This document shows, piece by piece, positions 25,814-34,938 of a stretch of DNA of 64,000 nucleotides; position 1 is the stretch's first letter; each line of letters begins with the position of its first letter. The translations under genes and the position numbers were made by a program. Source of the DNA: Oceanobacillus alkalisoli (GTDB lineage Bacteria > Bacillota > Bacilli > Bacillales > Amphibacillaceae); the NCBI RefSeq assembly GCF_021556485.1, contig NZ_JAKGBW010000007.1:124001-188000 (forward strand), written 5' to 3'. The notes beneath the pieces are model-generated. The model made no database searches. It was not told the DNA's origin and worked only from the letters and a program-made list of their open reading frames with translations.

Positions 25814-27508
25814 ATGGAAATATTCATTGGAATTATTTTGGCAATCATTGTATTAATCGTCATCGGTTTAATATTACGGAAGCGCGTGTACGACCAAGTA
25901 GATCGTCTGGAAGCGTGGAAGTTGGATATAATGGGGAGAAACGTAGCCGGTGAACTTAGTAAAATTAAAAATCTCACCCTATCTGGTGAAACACAAGTGA
26001 AATTTGAAGCGTGGAAGGAACGCTGGGACTATATCGTAAGTAAAGAGCTTGCTGATATTGAAGAGCATTTACTTGATGCAGAGGATGCAGCAGATAAGTT
26101 TCGGATTTCTAAAGCGAAGAAAGTATTGAAGGAGACAGAGGGTATTCTTCAATCGATTGAAGGAAGTATCGATAGTATCTTATCTGAGCTTGAGGAATTA
26201 CTCGAATCCGAAAAATCGAGCAGAATGGAAGTAGAAGAGGTAGAACCGGCAATTAGAGAGCTGCGCAGGCAAATATCGCAAAATCGTTACCAGTATGCGA
26301 AAGCAGATCGTTATTTCGATGAACAGCTTGATAAGCTGGAAGAAGAGTTAGAGAACTACCATGAAGAAAGTGCTGCTGGAAATTATATGGAAGCCAAAAA
26401 AATTGTTGATGAGTTGAAGGACGAGCTAGAGGAACTGGATGAGAAGGTTCATGCTTTCCCTGAAGTTTATAAGAAAGCGAAACATGAACTCTCTACTCAA
26501 CTGGATCAACTGCTTTCCGGAATGAAAGAAATGAAGGAAGGTGGCTTTTATATCGAGCACCTTGATTTTGAAAACGAAGTTCGTACATATCAGGAAAGAA
26601 TTACGGATGTAATGACTTTGCTTGAGGAAGGTAATTTAGAGGAAGGCAAGAAGAATCTGGATGAAATGGAAGAAAGAATTACCGAAATGTATGAGTTGCT
26701 CGAAGAAGAAGCATTAGCGAAGAATTATCTGGATCAAAATGTCCCACCCTACAAAGAAGCGGTAACTGCATTACATACATCCTTTATCGAAACAAAGGAA
26801 GAAGTTGAGGAGTTAAGGAAGGCTTATTATGTAAAAGATGAAGAGCTGGAAAAGTTCCTTGCAGTTGATAGAAAAGCTCAAGCATTGAACAATGAATTGA
26901 CGGAAGTACTTGCGAGCTTTGAAGAAAATGACGCTGCGCATAGTGAGTTACGCAGAAGAGTTGAAATCAGCCTGGAACAAATCGATGACTTGAAAGAAAA
27001 GCATGATACGTTTAAAGAAGCAATTCAAACATTAAGAAAAGATGAATTGCTTGCAAAAGATAAATTGTCTGAGATGCATCATCAAATTAAAGAGTTGCAT
27101 CGTCGCTTGCGTAAAAGCAATATCCCTGGAGTACCGACCTTTATATGGACAAGTCTGGAAGAGACACAGCAAAGAAATAAAAAAGTATTAGAAGCGCTTG
27201 ACCAGCACCCATTGGACACAGGGGCCGTTCACCGGTCATTGCTAGAGGCAGAAAATGCGATTGAACAAGCTGAGGAACAAATCGATATGATGCTTGACCA
27301 GGCATACTTAACGGAACGAGTCATTCAATATGCCAACCGCTACCGAAGTAAAAATCCATTACTTGCCGCTGAACTTGTGGAAGCAGAACGATTATTCCGA
27401 TCGTATGAATATGAACTATCTTTAGAAAAAGCTGCAAAAGCAATTGAACAAGTCGAACCAGGTGCCTTAAAACGCATCGAAGAAACCCAACTTGTCATGA
27501 ATGATTAA
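25814..27508 (+). CDS. ezrA: Septation ring formation regulator EzrA
   Basis: Membrane-anchored negative regulator of FtsZ ring formation and scaffold at the division site. The 564-residue protein has one N-terminal membrane helix (residues 3-22) followed by LRKRVYDQVDRLEAWK and then almost continuous coiled coil rich in E, K, L and D. That is the spectrin-like repeat architecture of EzrA, at the usual length. AGGAGGT precedes ATG 25814. It is monocistronic, with a strong terminator. Confidence 0.97.
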   Translation: MEIFIGIILAIIVLIVIGLILRKRVYDQVDRLEAWKLDIMGRNVAGELSKIKNLTLSGETQVKFEAWKERWDYIVSKELADIEEHLLDAEDAADKFRISKAKKVLKETEGILQSIEGSIDSILSELEELLESEKSSRMEVEEVEPAIRELRRQISQNRYQYAKADRYFDEQLDKLEEELENYHEESAAGNYMEAKKIVDELKDELEELDEKVHAFPEVYKKAKHELSTQLDQLLSGMKEMKEGGFYIEHLDFENEVRTYQERITDVMTLLEEGNLEEGKKNLDEMEERITEMYELLEEEALAKNYLDQNVPPYKEAVTALHTSFIETKEEVEELRKAYYVKDEELEKFLAVDRKAQALNNELTEVLASFEENDAAHSELRRRVEISLEQIDDLKEKHDTFKEAIQTLRKDELLAKDKLSEMHHQIKELHRRLRKSNIPGVPTFIWTSLEETQQRNKKVLEALDQHPLDTGAVHRSLLEAENAIEQAEEQIDMMLDQAYLTERVIQYANRYRSKNPLLAAELVEAERLFRSYEYELSLEKAAKAIEQVEPGALKRIEETQLVMND

Positions 27509-27517
27509 TTACAAAGC

Positions 27518-27556
27518 AGGCTGTATAAAAAGGTTTTCCTTTTATACAGCCTTTCA
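27518..27556 (+). terminator. Terminator after ezrA
   Basis: GGCTGTATAAAA pairs with TTTTATACAGCC (27541-27552), then TTTC. Confidence 0.8.
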
Positions 27557-27576
27557 TTATGTGAAAAAGTCCCCTG

Positions 27577-28156
27577 CTATGCTTCATAGACCACGTACAT
27601 GTCCCCATCTTGAACCTGAAAGAACTGCTCATCGTTTTCATTCAGCGTAAGTGCCCGAAACTCACTTCTGGAGGTCCGGCAAGCCTCCTCGCGCTATCGC
27701 GCTGCGGGGTCTCGCAGGCCTATCCTCCCGCAGGAGTCTCGAGGTGTTTGGACTGCTACCAGGAAAAACCTAATTTGGAACATTATTTATTATTCCAAAG
27801 ATATGATTTTATCGTGACAAGACACTGGAATAAATGCTATTAATAATAATTATCTCAACCAGTTCAGTTGCCCGGTGGACGGTGACTCCTGCGGGAACAG
27901 CACGAGCCTTGAGACCCCACAGGGCGGTAGCCCGAGGAGCTCTAGCAGTGCCTAAGGATGCGCATCCGTCCACTGGGAACTGAACGGCGGTTAGAGAGCG
28001 AACCATGAGAACGTGCAAGACACTTACGCTGAATGAAAGTAAATAGCTGCTATAAGTAGAATGAACTCCGGGGATTCTATAAAATCAGTAAAGGTATCCC
28101 TTTTTGTTTCTGCTGCGAAACGGAGAAGTTTCTTTGAATAATTAAGCAAAGGGCTT
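27577..28156 (-). pseudogene. Possible small gene split by repeat element C1
   Basis: On the minus strand an open frame from about 28156 to 28039 reads SKKLLRFAAETKRDTF then IESPEFILLIAAIY up to the edge of C1. Beyond the element, 27633-27577 reads DEQFFQVQDGDMYVVYEA and stops. Removing the element and a duplicated AC dinucleotide joins the parts in frame. No convincing start codon or ribosome site is visible and I do not recognise the product, so this remains tentative. The gap 27509-28249 otherwise holds the ezrA terminator, C1 and the iscS promoter region. Confidence 0.42.
27636..28038. repeat. Composite inverted-end element C1 (403 bp)
   Basis: Perfect 18-bp inverted ends TTTCATTCAGCGTAAGTG (27636-27653) and CACTTACGCTGAATGAAA (28021-28038). 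Internally it has two halves: one ending GAGGTGTTTGGACTGCTACC, the other a long hairpin from CAGTTCAGTTGCCCGGTGGACGG and its near complement. No transposase. It is about 100 bp shorter than C2 (57611-58109), the difference lying in the left half. Confidence 0.88.
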
Positions 28157-28249
28157 GTTTTTTATAGCTGGATGCAGTACGATTCTTAAGGAATTATTTG
28201 GCGTAAATCAAAATCAATATAGAATAAACAATAAGAAAGGAGGAATTTG

Positions 28250-29389
28250 ATGATTTATTTGGATAATAGTGCAACGACGATTCCAGATCCATCCGTCATC
28301 GAAAGTTTCCAAAAAACAACAGAGAAATTTTTTGCAAATCCGTCATCGATCCACCAACTTGGCGGTGCGACAGAGAAGCTTCTACATGCTGCTAAACAGC
28401 AAGCAGCATCGCTCCTGCAAGTTGAGCCAAATGAAATCATATTTACTTCAGGTGGTACGGAAGGGAATAACATTGCAATTAAAGGGATTGCGTTAGAACA
28501 TCAAAATCGCGGCAAACATATTATTACAACAGCAACGGAACATCCTTCTGTTGATGAGGCTTGTCATAGTCTTGAAAGCTTAGGATTTGAAGTGACGGTT
28601 CTTCCAGTAGATGAAGAAGGACGGGTTCATGTGAATGATGTGAAAGAGGCGATTCGAAATGATACGATATTAGTTAGTGTCATGCATGTGAACAATGAAC
28701 TTGGCACTATTCAACCGATTGAGGAAATTGGAAAATTATTAAGCAATTATCCGAAATTATATTTTCATGTAGATGCAGTTCAAAGTCTTGGTAAGGTTCC
28801 GCTCGATATTCAAAGGTCACGGATCGATTTATGCAGCTTTTCGGGACATAAAATCCATGGCTTAAAAGGAACCGGAATTTTATATGTCAATAAACAAACC
28901 TCGCTTTTCCCGCTATTTCACGGAGGTGGACAGGAAAATGGCCTTCGTTCTGGTACAGAGAATGTTGCTGGGGCTGTTTCGATGGGGCGTGCATTACGCT
29001 TAATAAAAGAAAAACAGCAAAACGAAACGAGTCATTTACAGCTGATGCATGATTTTTTATGGGAAAAGTTAGAAAATATGGACGGTGTTCAGATCAATAG
29101 TCCGAAAAACGGAGCCCCGCATATTCTTAACTTGTCCGTGCCACGCATCAAGCCGGAAGTGATGATTCATATGCTCGGGAAGAAGGGGATTTATATCTCT
29201 ACGAAGTCCGCTTGTTCTTCAAAAGAGAAAGATGAGAGCAAAGTCCTCGCTGCCTGTGGATTACCAAGGGAGATCGCAGTTTCTGGATTAAGAATTAGCT
29301 TGTCTTATAACAATACACAAGAAGAAATGGAACGTTTTGTCGTTTCATTAGAAGAGGCAATACATGAATTTAAGGAAGTTTTGAGGTAG
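28250..29389 (+). CDS. iscS: Cysteine desulfurase, NifS/IscS type
   Basis: PLP enzyme that takes sulfur from cysteine as a persulfide for partner proteins. It has 379 residues. The PLP lysine is in SGHKIHGLKGTG near 203, and the persulfide cysteine is in KSACSSKEKDES near 325. It is the short-loop ThiI-partnered type (nifZ/yrvO class in Bacillus). ATG 28250 has AGGAGG 5-10 bases upstream; an in-frame TTG three bases earlier is less likely. thiI begins 6 bases after its stop, supporting a role in tRNA 4-thiouridine synthesis. Confidence 0.93.
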   Translation: MIYLDNSATTIPDPSVIESFQKTTEKFFANPSSIHQLGGATEKLLHAAKQQAASLLQVEPNEIIFTSGGTEGNNIAIKGIALEHQNRGKHIITTATEHPSVDEACHSLESLGFEVTVLPVDEEGRVHVNDVKEAIRNDTILVSVMHVNNELGTIQPIEEIGKLLSNYPKLYFHVDAVQSLGKVPLDIQRSRIDLCSFSGHKIHGLKGTGILYVNKQTSLFPLFHGGGQENGLRSGTENVAGAVSMGRALRLIKEKQQNETSHLQLMHDFLWEKLENMDGVQINSPKNGAPHILNLSVPRIKPEVMIHMLGKKGIYISTKSACSSKEKDESKVLAACGLPREIAVSGLRISLSYNNTQEEMERFVVSLEEAIHEFKEVLR

Positions 29390-29395
29390 ATAACC

Positions 29396-30592
29396 ATGCA
29401 ATATGATCATATATTAATACGTTACGGAGAAATGGCATTAAAAGGAAAGAACATTCGGAGCTTTATCCAAGCCCTCCAGGAAAACCTTCAAGTTAAACTA
29501 AAAGATTTCCAAAATGCAAAAGTAAAGCGAACGCAAGGCAGAATGTTCGTGCTCTTAAACGGACATGAGCCAGAACCGATTATCGAGATTTGCAGAAAAG
29601 TATTTGGAATTCATAGTCTATCCCTTGCATTTAAAGTGGAAAATGATATTGAAAAAATAAAGGAAGCGACACTGGAAGCATTGAAAAAAGCAAATGCTCG
29701 GACATTTAAAGTGGCAGCAAAACGAGTGGATAAAAATTTCCCTTATGGTTCACAAGAAATGAACCAGATACTAGGAGAACATCTCTTAGTGAATACGGAA
29801 GACTATACCGTTGACGTTCATGAACCGGATGTAGAAATAAAGGTGGAAGTGCGTCTTGAGGCAACATATATTACATCGGAAAATATTTCGGGAGCTGGTG
29901 GATTGCCTGTCGGAACTGCTGGTAAATCTCTTTTGCTGCTTTCTGGTGGGATTGATAGTCCAGTTGCAGGGTATCTCGCCATGAAGCGTGGTGTTCAGCT
30001 CGAAGCCATCCATTTCCATTCACCGCCATATACGAGTGAACGAGCAAGACAGAAGGTGCTTGATCTTACAAAGAAATTAGTCGGTTACGGAAAGTCGATT
30101 AAAGTTCATATCGTACCATTTACGAAATTACAACAGGAAATATTCCGCGAAATCCCAGATAGCTATGCGATGACGAGCATGCGCCGAATGATGTTCAAAA
30201 TAGCTGAAGCAGTCTGTAAACAAGAAAATATTCTATCTCTCACGACAGGAGAGAATCTTGGACAAGTTGCAAGTCAAACAATGGAGAGCATGCACACAAT
30301 TAATGAAGTGACAAACTATCCGGTTATTCGTCCGCTGGTAGCGATGGATAAGGCAGAGGTCGTGGATATATCAAAAGAGATTGATACCTATGATATTTCT
30401 ATCCTGCCATATGAAGATTGCTGTACAATTTTTGTACCGAAGTCACCAAAGACGAAACCTCGCCGTGATAAAATCAATGCGATGGAAGCACGACATGATT
30501 TCAGGCCGTCCATTGAAGAAGCAATTGCAGGAATTGAAACAATCCATGTTACCGCTAAAAGTAAAGAAACCGAGTTTGAAGATTTATTATAA
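29396..30592 (+). CDS. thiI: tRNA 4-thiouridine synthase ThiI
   Basis: Adenylates U8 of tRNA and installs sulfur, and can contribute sulfur for thiazole synthesis. The 398-residue protein has an N-terminal ferredoxin-like/THUMP region (about 60-165) and the PP-loop ATPase motif LLLLSGGIDSPVAGYLAMKR near 180. It ends without the C-terminal rhodanese domain of the E. coli enzyme, the normal form in Bacillus, where the adjacent desulfurase supplies sulfur. It is coupled to iscS by a 6-base gap. Confidence 0.97.
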   Translation: MQYDHILIRYGEMALKGKNIRSFIQALQENLQVKLKDFQNAKVKRTQGRMFVLLNGHEPEPIIEICRKVFGIHSLSLAFKVENDIEKIKEATLEALKKANARTFKVAAKRVDKNFPYGSQEMNQILGEHLLVNTEDYTVDVHEPDVEIKVEVRLEATYITSENISGAGGLPVGTAGKSLLLLSGGIDSPVAGYLAMKRGVQLEAIHFHSPPYTSERARQKVLDLTKKLVGYGKSIKVHIVPFTKLQQEIFREIPDSYAMTSMRRMMFKIAEAVCKQENILSLTTGENLGQVASQTMESMHTINEVTNYPVIRPLVAMDKAEVVDISKEIDTYDISILPYEDCCTIFVPKSPKTKPRRDKINAMEARHDFRPSIEEAIAGIETIHVTAKSKETEFEDLL

Positions 30593-30697
30593 GAACACAT
30601 GGTACATTTAGGAAGATTACCAGGAACTGTTAAGTTTAGTTGTGTATGATATTCCTCCAAGTAACACAATCTATAGTTACCAAGGAGGTGAGCTAAC

Positions 30698-30895
30698 ATG
30701 GCTAACAATAATTCTTCAAATCAATTAGTAGTCCCTGGTGCACAACAAGCGTTAGATCAAATGAAATATGAAATTGCTCAAGAGTTTGGTGTTTCACTTG
30801 GTGCTGACACAACTTCCCGTGCGAACGGTTCAGTTGGTGGCGAGATTACAAAACGTCTCGTAACAATGGCACAGCAACAGTTTAGCGGTCAATAA
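30698..30895 (+). CDS. Alpha/beta-type small acid-soluble spore protein
   Basis: A 65-residue protein that coats spore DNA into an A-like form and protects it from UV. It carries [22 protein letters not shown], including the GPR protease site EFGV, and the conserved [10 protein letters not shown] block. A very strong AAGGAGGTG site lies 8 bases before ATG 30698. Expression from a forespore sigma-G promoter is expected, but I cannot assign one with confidence. Position after thiI matches sspA in B. subtilis. Confidence 0.96.
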   Translation: MANNNSSNQLVVPGAQQALDQMKYEIAQEFGVSLGADTTSRANGSVGGEITKRLVTMAQQQFSGQ

Positions 30896-30931
30896 ACAGT
30901 ATAAGTGAATAACAAAAGCCTGCAATCAGGC

Positions 30932-30970
30932 AAAAAACAGGACGCAGATTTACGCTGCGTCCTGTTTTTA
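30932..30970. terminator. Bidirectional terminator between ssp and nadK
   Basis: ACAGGACGCAG (30937-30947) pairs with CTGCGTCCTGT (30955-30965), flanked by A and T runs on both sides. Confidence 0.88.
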
Positions 30971-30984
30971 TTCAGGTTAGATGA

Positions 30985-31785
30985 TTACAAGAATGTCCGC
31001 CTCACCCGGTCCCAGAAAGAATTATTTTTTAATTTCACCGTTTTAATGGCCGTATCATTCATCTCAACTTGAAGAGAGGAGATTTTTCTTATTGGATGTG
31101 CTTCATTATCCAGACTAATAATCGGATGGTCATTACCTGTTGGCTGAACATTCAAGGTTAGCTGCCTGTCTTTACTTAAAACAAAAGAAGAGCCTAATGT
31201 CCGATATTGATTATTATTTAACGAAGCAACTTCTGAAACCTGATAGCTTGATATGAGTGGATCGATCACTGCACCAAATGCAGATTTGCTATATCCTGTA
31301 CTTCCTGTTGGAGTGGAAACGATTAGGCCATCGCCACGGAATGTTTCGAAATAAACATCATCAATTAAAACGTCAATGACAATCGTTTTAACTATTGTAG
31401 AACGGATACTTACTTCATTTAAACAATGATATTCTGTTCCGTCGTTGATTCGAGCTTTAATTACAGGAAATCTACGCACTTCCAATTCTTCATGCATCAG
31501 ACTGTGAAGCATTTCATCGAAATTATCAAGGTCAAAATCACAATACAGACCTGATTCACCGTCGCGCGTAATCCCGACATAAATGGCGTCCTGTCGGAAA
31601 CCGCTTTTTCTTACTGCTTGTAGAAAAGCACCATCACCGCCAATACTTACAATAATACTTGCCTTATCCGGATGGTCGACAATCGCAAAGCCGTTATCTA
31701 CAGCAATCGCTCCCAACGCGTCCACTTTTGCATCTGTTTCGTCATCTTTTAAATAATGGAAAAACAATTGATTTCGCTGCACCAA
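30985..31785 (-). CDS. nadK: NAD kinase
   Basis: Phosphorylates NAD+ to NADP+. The 266-residue protein has the ATP-binding GGDG motif in IIVSIGGDGAFLQAV near residue 49, the NE/S motif in HCLNEVSIR near 120, and STPTGSTGYSKSAFG near 158. It is the shorter YtdI-type (NadK2) paralogue of Bacillus. The start is TTG 31785 with GGGAGG 8 bases upstream; the next codon is GTG. It is transcribed opposite to its neighbours and shares a terminator with ssp. Confidence 0.92.
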   Translation of the reverse strand: MVQRNQLFFHYLKDDETDAKVDALGAIAVDNGFAIVDHPDKASIIVSIGGDGAFLQAVRKSGFRQDAIYVGITRDGESGLYCDFDLDNFDEMLHSLMHEELEVRRFPVIKARINDGTEYHCLNEVSIRSTIVKTIVIDVLIDDVYFETFRGDGLIVSTPTGSTGYSKSAFGAVIDPLISSYQVSEVASLNNNQYRTLGSSFVLSKDRQLTLNVQPTGNDHPIISLDNEAHPIRKISSLQVEMNDTAIKTVKLKNNSFWDRVRRTFL

Positions 31786-31930
31786 TGTATGCGCCTCCCG
31801 TTGAAGTTCATAATTTTATCATATCATCCCATAATCGTATAATCCAATTATATTCATAATGATGATTAAAAAAATAATAATCGAACAAGCTAAAGAATAA
31901 TCACTGGAAAAAGAAAAAGGAAGCATCCTT

Positions 31931-32461
31931 ATGGTCTGGATTATATTTTTCTCCCTGCTATTGTTTCTATTTACCCTTTTTTTAATCCTTATCACTACTT
32001 TAAAGGTAAATATTGCATTTTCTTATCGATTCGAATTGACAGTCGTTCACAAACTCGACATTTTTCTGTCCGTCATGAACATTCTCCTATGGAAAAAATC
32101 GATTGATTTACCACGTTTAGAAGGCACAACAGAGTCAGGTAAGAACCATGCCTTACCTGAAGTCGATTGGAAGAAAATCATTCCGTTTATAAAAAAGATA
32201 GAGGTAAGAGAGCTTGAATGGGAGACAGGAATTGGCACTGGGGAAGCACATATTACTGGAATGATTTCCGGTTGGTTATGGGCATGTCAAGAGCTTGCTG
32301 TAAAAGTGGTGGAACAATATTGCACGGTTCTATCTAAACCAATCGTCGCTGTCGAGTCCAATTATCAAGGGGAAGGGTTATATTCACGACTGGACTGTAT
32401 CTTTCGGTTACGTATACACACGTTTTTAAAAATCTATCGGATAATCAATGATCAAAAGTAA
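31931..32461 (+). CDS. ytfI: DUF2953 protein YtfI
   Basis: A 176-residue protein with an N-terminal membrane segment (about 2-27), then a basic and hydrophobic region ending with LDCIFRLRIHTFLKIYRI. Function is not known; the family is confined to spore formers and sits next to gerW. It precedes gerW by 20 bases in the same operon, which suggests a sporulation role. AAAGGAAGC precedes ATG 31931. Confidence 0.8.
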   Translation: MVWIIFFSLLLFLFTLFLILITTLKVNIAFSYRFELTVVHKLDIFLSVMNILLWKKSIDLPRLEGTTESGKNHALPEVDWKKIIPFIKKIEVRELEWETGIGTGEAHITGMISGWLWACQELAVKVVEQYCTVLSKPIVAVESNYQGEGLYSRLDCIFRLRIHTFLKIYRIINDQK

Positions 32462-32481
32462 AGGATACGGAGGGAATTGTA

Positions 32482-32919
32482 ATGGAAGATCATCCAATTC
32501 AAGGTTTAATGACAACGGCAATGGAGAGTCTGCAGTCTTTAGTAGAGACAAATACAATCATCGGGGATTCAATTGAAACTCCTGACGGAAGTACAATCAT
32601 ACCTGTATCAAAAGTAGGTTTTGGTTTCGCTGCAGGAGGAAGTGAGTTTAGCCCTCAGTCAACGGAAGGAGATGCTACTTTACCTTTTGGTGGCGGAAGT
32701 GGTGGCGGGGTTTCATTAACGCCAATTGCATTTCTCGTCGTCAAAAATGACGAGGTGAAGATGGTGCGCCTTGATCAGCATACACAGCTTTATGAAAAGT
32801 TTCTCGAAATGACCCCGCAAGTTTTCGATAGAGTAGAGAAGATGATGAAAGAAAAAGGGTCTAACAAAGAAAAAAATGAAAAGGTGAAAAAGACAAATCC
32901 GCTAAATTTTGATATATAG
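32482..32919 (+). CDS. gerW: Spore germination protein GerW (YtfJ)
   Basis: A 145-residue protein needed for normal L-alanine germination in B. subtilis. Visible family features are the N-terminal HPIQGLMTTAMESLQSLVE, the SKVGFGFAAGGSEF block near 53, and the glycine-rich LPFGGGSGGGVSLTPIAFL stretch near 80. The tail is highly charged. ACGGAGGG lies upstream of ATG 32482. Sigma-F control is known for the family but not visible here. Confidence 0.92.
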   Translation: MEDHPIQGLMTTAMESLQSLVETNTIIGDSIETPDGSTIIPVSKVGFGFAAGGSEFSPQSTEGDATLPFGGGSGGGVSLTPIAFLVVKNDEVKMVRLDQHTQLYEKFLEMTPQVFDRVEKMMKEKGSNKEKNEKVKKTNPLNFDI

Positions 32920-33090
32920 AACGGATTTTCATTTGTGTGAGTTGCTCTTGTTATCCTCAATATGTTAACTAAAAGGGGATGAATACGGTAACACTAATTT
33001 TTCTCCCTTATTTCAAGTGAAAGATTGGACAACTGAATGAGGATTCTTCATAATAGAGACAAGAGAACTAAATTGGGAGGAAGGATAATA

Positions 33091-33591
33091 ATGAAGCAAA
33101 TTACATTCCATAATGATCCAGTCACTTTATTAGGAACTGAAGTGAAAGTTGGGGACGAGGCACCAAACTTTACTGTCCTATCAAATGATTTGAAGGAAGT
33201 TTCTTTAGATGATTATAAAGGAAAAGTCAAATTGATAAGTGTCGTGCCTTCCATTGATACCGGAGTATGCTCTGATCAGACGAAACGATTCAATGAAGAA
33301 GCGTCTAAGCTTGATAATGTCCACGTGTTAACGATTAGCATGGACTTGCCTTTCGCTCAAACGCGTTGGTGTGCAGCTGAAGGAGTTAAGAACTTGGACA
33401 CATTATCCGACCATCGGGATGCTGATTTCGGTGAAAAATACGGTGTCTTGATTAAAGAGTTGCGCTTACTGACGAGGTCGATCTTCGTTGTTGATTCAAA
33501 TGACAAAGTGACTTATGTAGAATATGTCGATGAAGTTTCAAGCCACCCTGACTATGACGCTGCTTTAGAAGCTGTGAAACAAGCGAAATAA
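33091..33591 (+). CDS. tpx: Thiol peroxidase Tpx
   Basis: Atypical 2-Cys peroxiredoxin that reduces hydroperoxides with thioredoxin. I chose ATG 33091 ([15 protein letters not shown]) with GGAGGAAGG upstream; the frame extends to 33037 without family support. The 166-residue protein has peroxidatic Cys60 in DTGVCSDQT and resolving Cys94 in RWCAAEG, as in the family. Monocistronic with terminator. Confidence 0.97.
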   Translation: MKQITFHNDPVTLLGTEVKVGDEAPNFTVLSNDLKEVSLDDYKGKVKLISVVPSIDTGVCSDQTKRFNEEASKLDNVHVLTISMDLPFAQTRWCAAEGVKNLDTLSDHRDADFGEKYGVLIKELRLLTRSIFVVDSNDKVTYVEYVDEVSSHPDYDAALEAVKQAK

Positions 33592-33595
33592 TCGA

Positions 33596-33631
33596 GATCT
33601 CTCTCTGGCGGGAGCCCGGGAGAGATTTTTC
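33596..33631 (+). terminator. Terminator after tpx
   Basis: ATCTCTCTC pairs with GGGAGAGAT, followed by TTTTTC. Confidence 0.75.
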
Positions 33632-33684
33632 GTGGCGAAGGAAATTTTAAGATAAATGTAGTGAATAACTTATATTCTTAGCAA

Positions 33685-33896
33685 TAGCCATGTCTGGCTC
33701 CAGCGCCCAGCAGCTATCAAACTTCACACTCCTTCAATCGATAAAGAAGACTTAGCCGTTTGGTCTTTGTGAGGCTTTGTCGCACTTATACCCTTGTAGT
33801 GAAAGTCAACATCAACTCACTGTCGTCGCCTGAGTTTCCTTTATCTCAAAAAGAAGAGTGGAAGTTCGATGTTGCTAAACGGGCGCTTGCGCCTTT
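33685..33896 (-). repeat. Modular hairpin repeat B, copy B2 (short form)
   Basis: Reverse-orientation copy of B1: its complement starts AAAGGCGCAAGCGCCC and ends GCCAGACATGGCTA. It lacks the extra hairpin module of B1 and B3, with TTTAGCAAC joined directly to ATCGAACTTCC, so it marks the 210-bp core. The gap 33592-33931 is the tpx terminator plus this repeat. It ends 35 bases before the ytxK start. Confidence 0.85.
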
Positions 33897-33931
33897 GCTC
33901 TGTGAAATATATGCATGTTTGGAGGAAAGGA

Positions 33932-34915
33932 ATGGAAAAGTCAACCGTAGAAGAACTTTTTAAATGGTTCGACGAGACAACTGAAATCATTCAAGCTCAT
34001 GTGGATGAACCGTATTTAAACAGTCTTTCGGAAACAATGGACACTGTTTTTTACGAAACACCACATGAGAATTTTGATGATATTTTACGTAAAAAGTTAG
34101 ACAACCAAATAGATAAATTCAAGAATATCAATCATTCCAAGCAAGATTTGAAAAAAGCAATTCAACTTGCTGCTTTAAACGGAATGAAAGGATCGGTTCA
34201 GGAACAACATGTGATGACTCCGGAATCTGTTGGTATGATTGTCGCTTATTTGGCAAATCAGTTGATGAGAAACAATAAACAGATCCGGCTTTTTGATCCG
34301 GCTGGTGGCACAGGGAATCTACTCTTTACCGTCATGGAACAGCTCGAGCAGGAGCTAAAAACTTATGCCAGTGAAGTCGACCCGACACTTATCCAGCTTG
34401 CAGTGAGCAGTGCCAATCTCCTAAAGCAGGAAATTGAATTTTTCCATCAGGACAGTCTTGCACCATTATTACTTGATCCAGTTGATTTGGTTGTAGCCGA
34501 TCTTCCGGTAGGTTTTTATCCAGATGATATCCGGGCAGGGGACTATGAATTAAAAGCAGAAGAAGGACATTCCTATGCGCACCATTTATTCATTGAACAG
34601 AGCATGACCTACACAAAGGAAGCGGGGTACCTTATTTTTGTTGTGCCTGATTTTTTATTTGAGAGCGATCAGTCCGACCAATTGAACCGCTATCTGAAAG
34701 AGCATGCGCATATTGTCGGTGTCCTCCGTTTACCGGAATCAAGCTTCAAATCATCAAGGAATGTAAAAAGCATTTTAGTTCTTCAGAAAAAAGGGGTAAA
34801 CACTAATAGTCCGAAGCAGCCGTTGCTGGTACAGCTGCCATCTTTAACGAGTCATAATGCGATGGCGGACATACTTGGACAAATGAATCGTTGGTTTCAA
34901 ACTTATGAAAACTAA
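33932..34915 (+). CDS. ytxK: Class I SAM-dependent methyltransferase-like protein YtxK
   Basis: A 327-residue protein. I chose ATG 33932 because GGAGGAAAGG ends 4 bases upstream; the longer frame from 33869 starts inside repeat B2. N6-adenine methyltransferase features are present: HVMTPESVGMIVAYL, SAM motif I DPAGGTGNLLF near 128, and DLVVADLPVGFYPDD near 195 where active enzymes have NPPF/Y. The D-L-P-V variant raises doubt about catalysis. There is no restriction partner. Location directly before ackA (23-base gap) matches B. subtilis. Function unknown. Confidence 0.85.
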   Translation: MEKSTVEELFKWFDETTEIIQAHVDEPYLNSLSETMDTVFYETPHENFDDILRKKLDNQIDKFKNINHSKQDLKKAIQLAALNGMKGSVQEQHVMTPESVGMIVAYLANQLMRNNKQIRLFDPAGGTGNLLFTVMEQLEQELKTYASEVDPTLIQLAVSSANLLKQEIEFFHQDSLAPLLLDPVDLVVADLPVGFYPDDIRAGDYELKAEEGHSYAHHLFIEQSMTYTKEAGYLIFVVPDFLFESDQSDQLNRYLKEHAHIVGVLRLPESSFKSSRNVKSILVLQKKGVNTNSPKQPLLVQLPSLTSHNAMADILGQMNRWFQTYEN

Positions 34916-34938
34916 AATATTGATGGTGGAGTGATAGT

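Noticed and set aside
27636-28038. Possible CRISPR or tandem repeat array
   Set aside because: The repeats are inverted hairpins with unlike spacers, not regularly spaced direct repeats; no cas genes are present.
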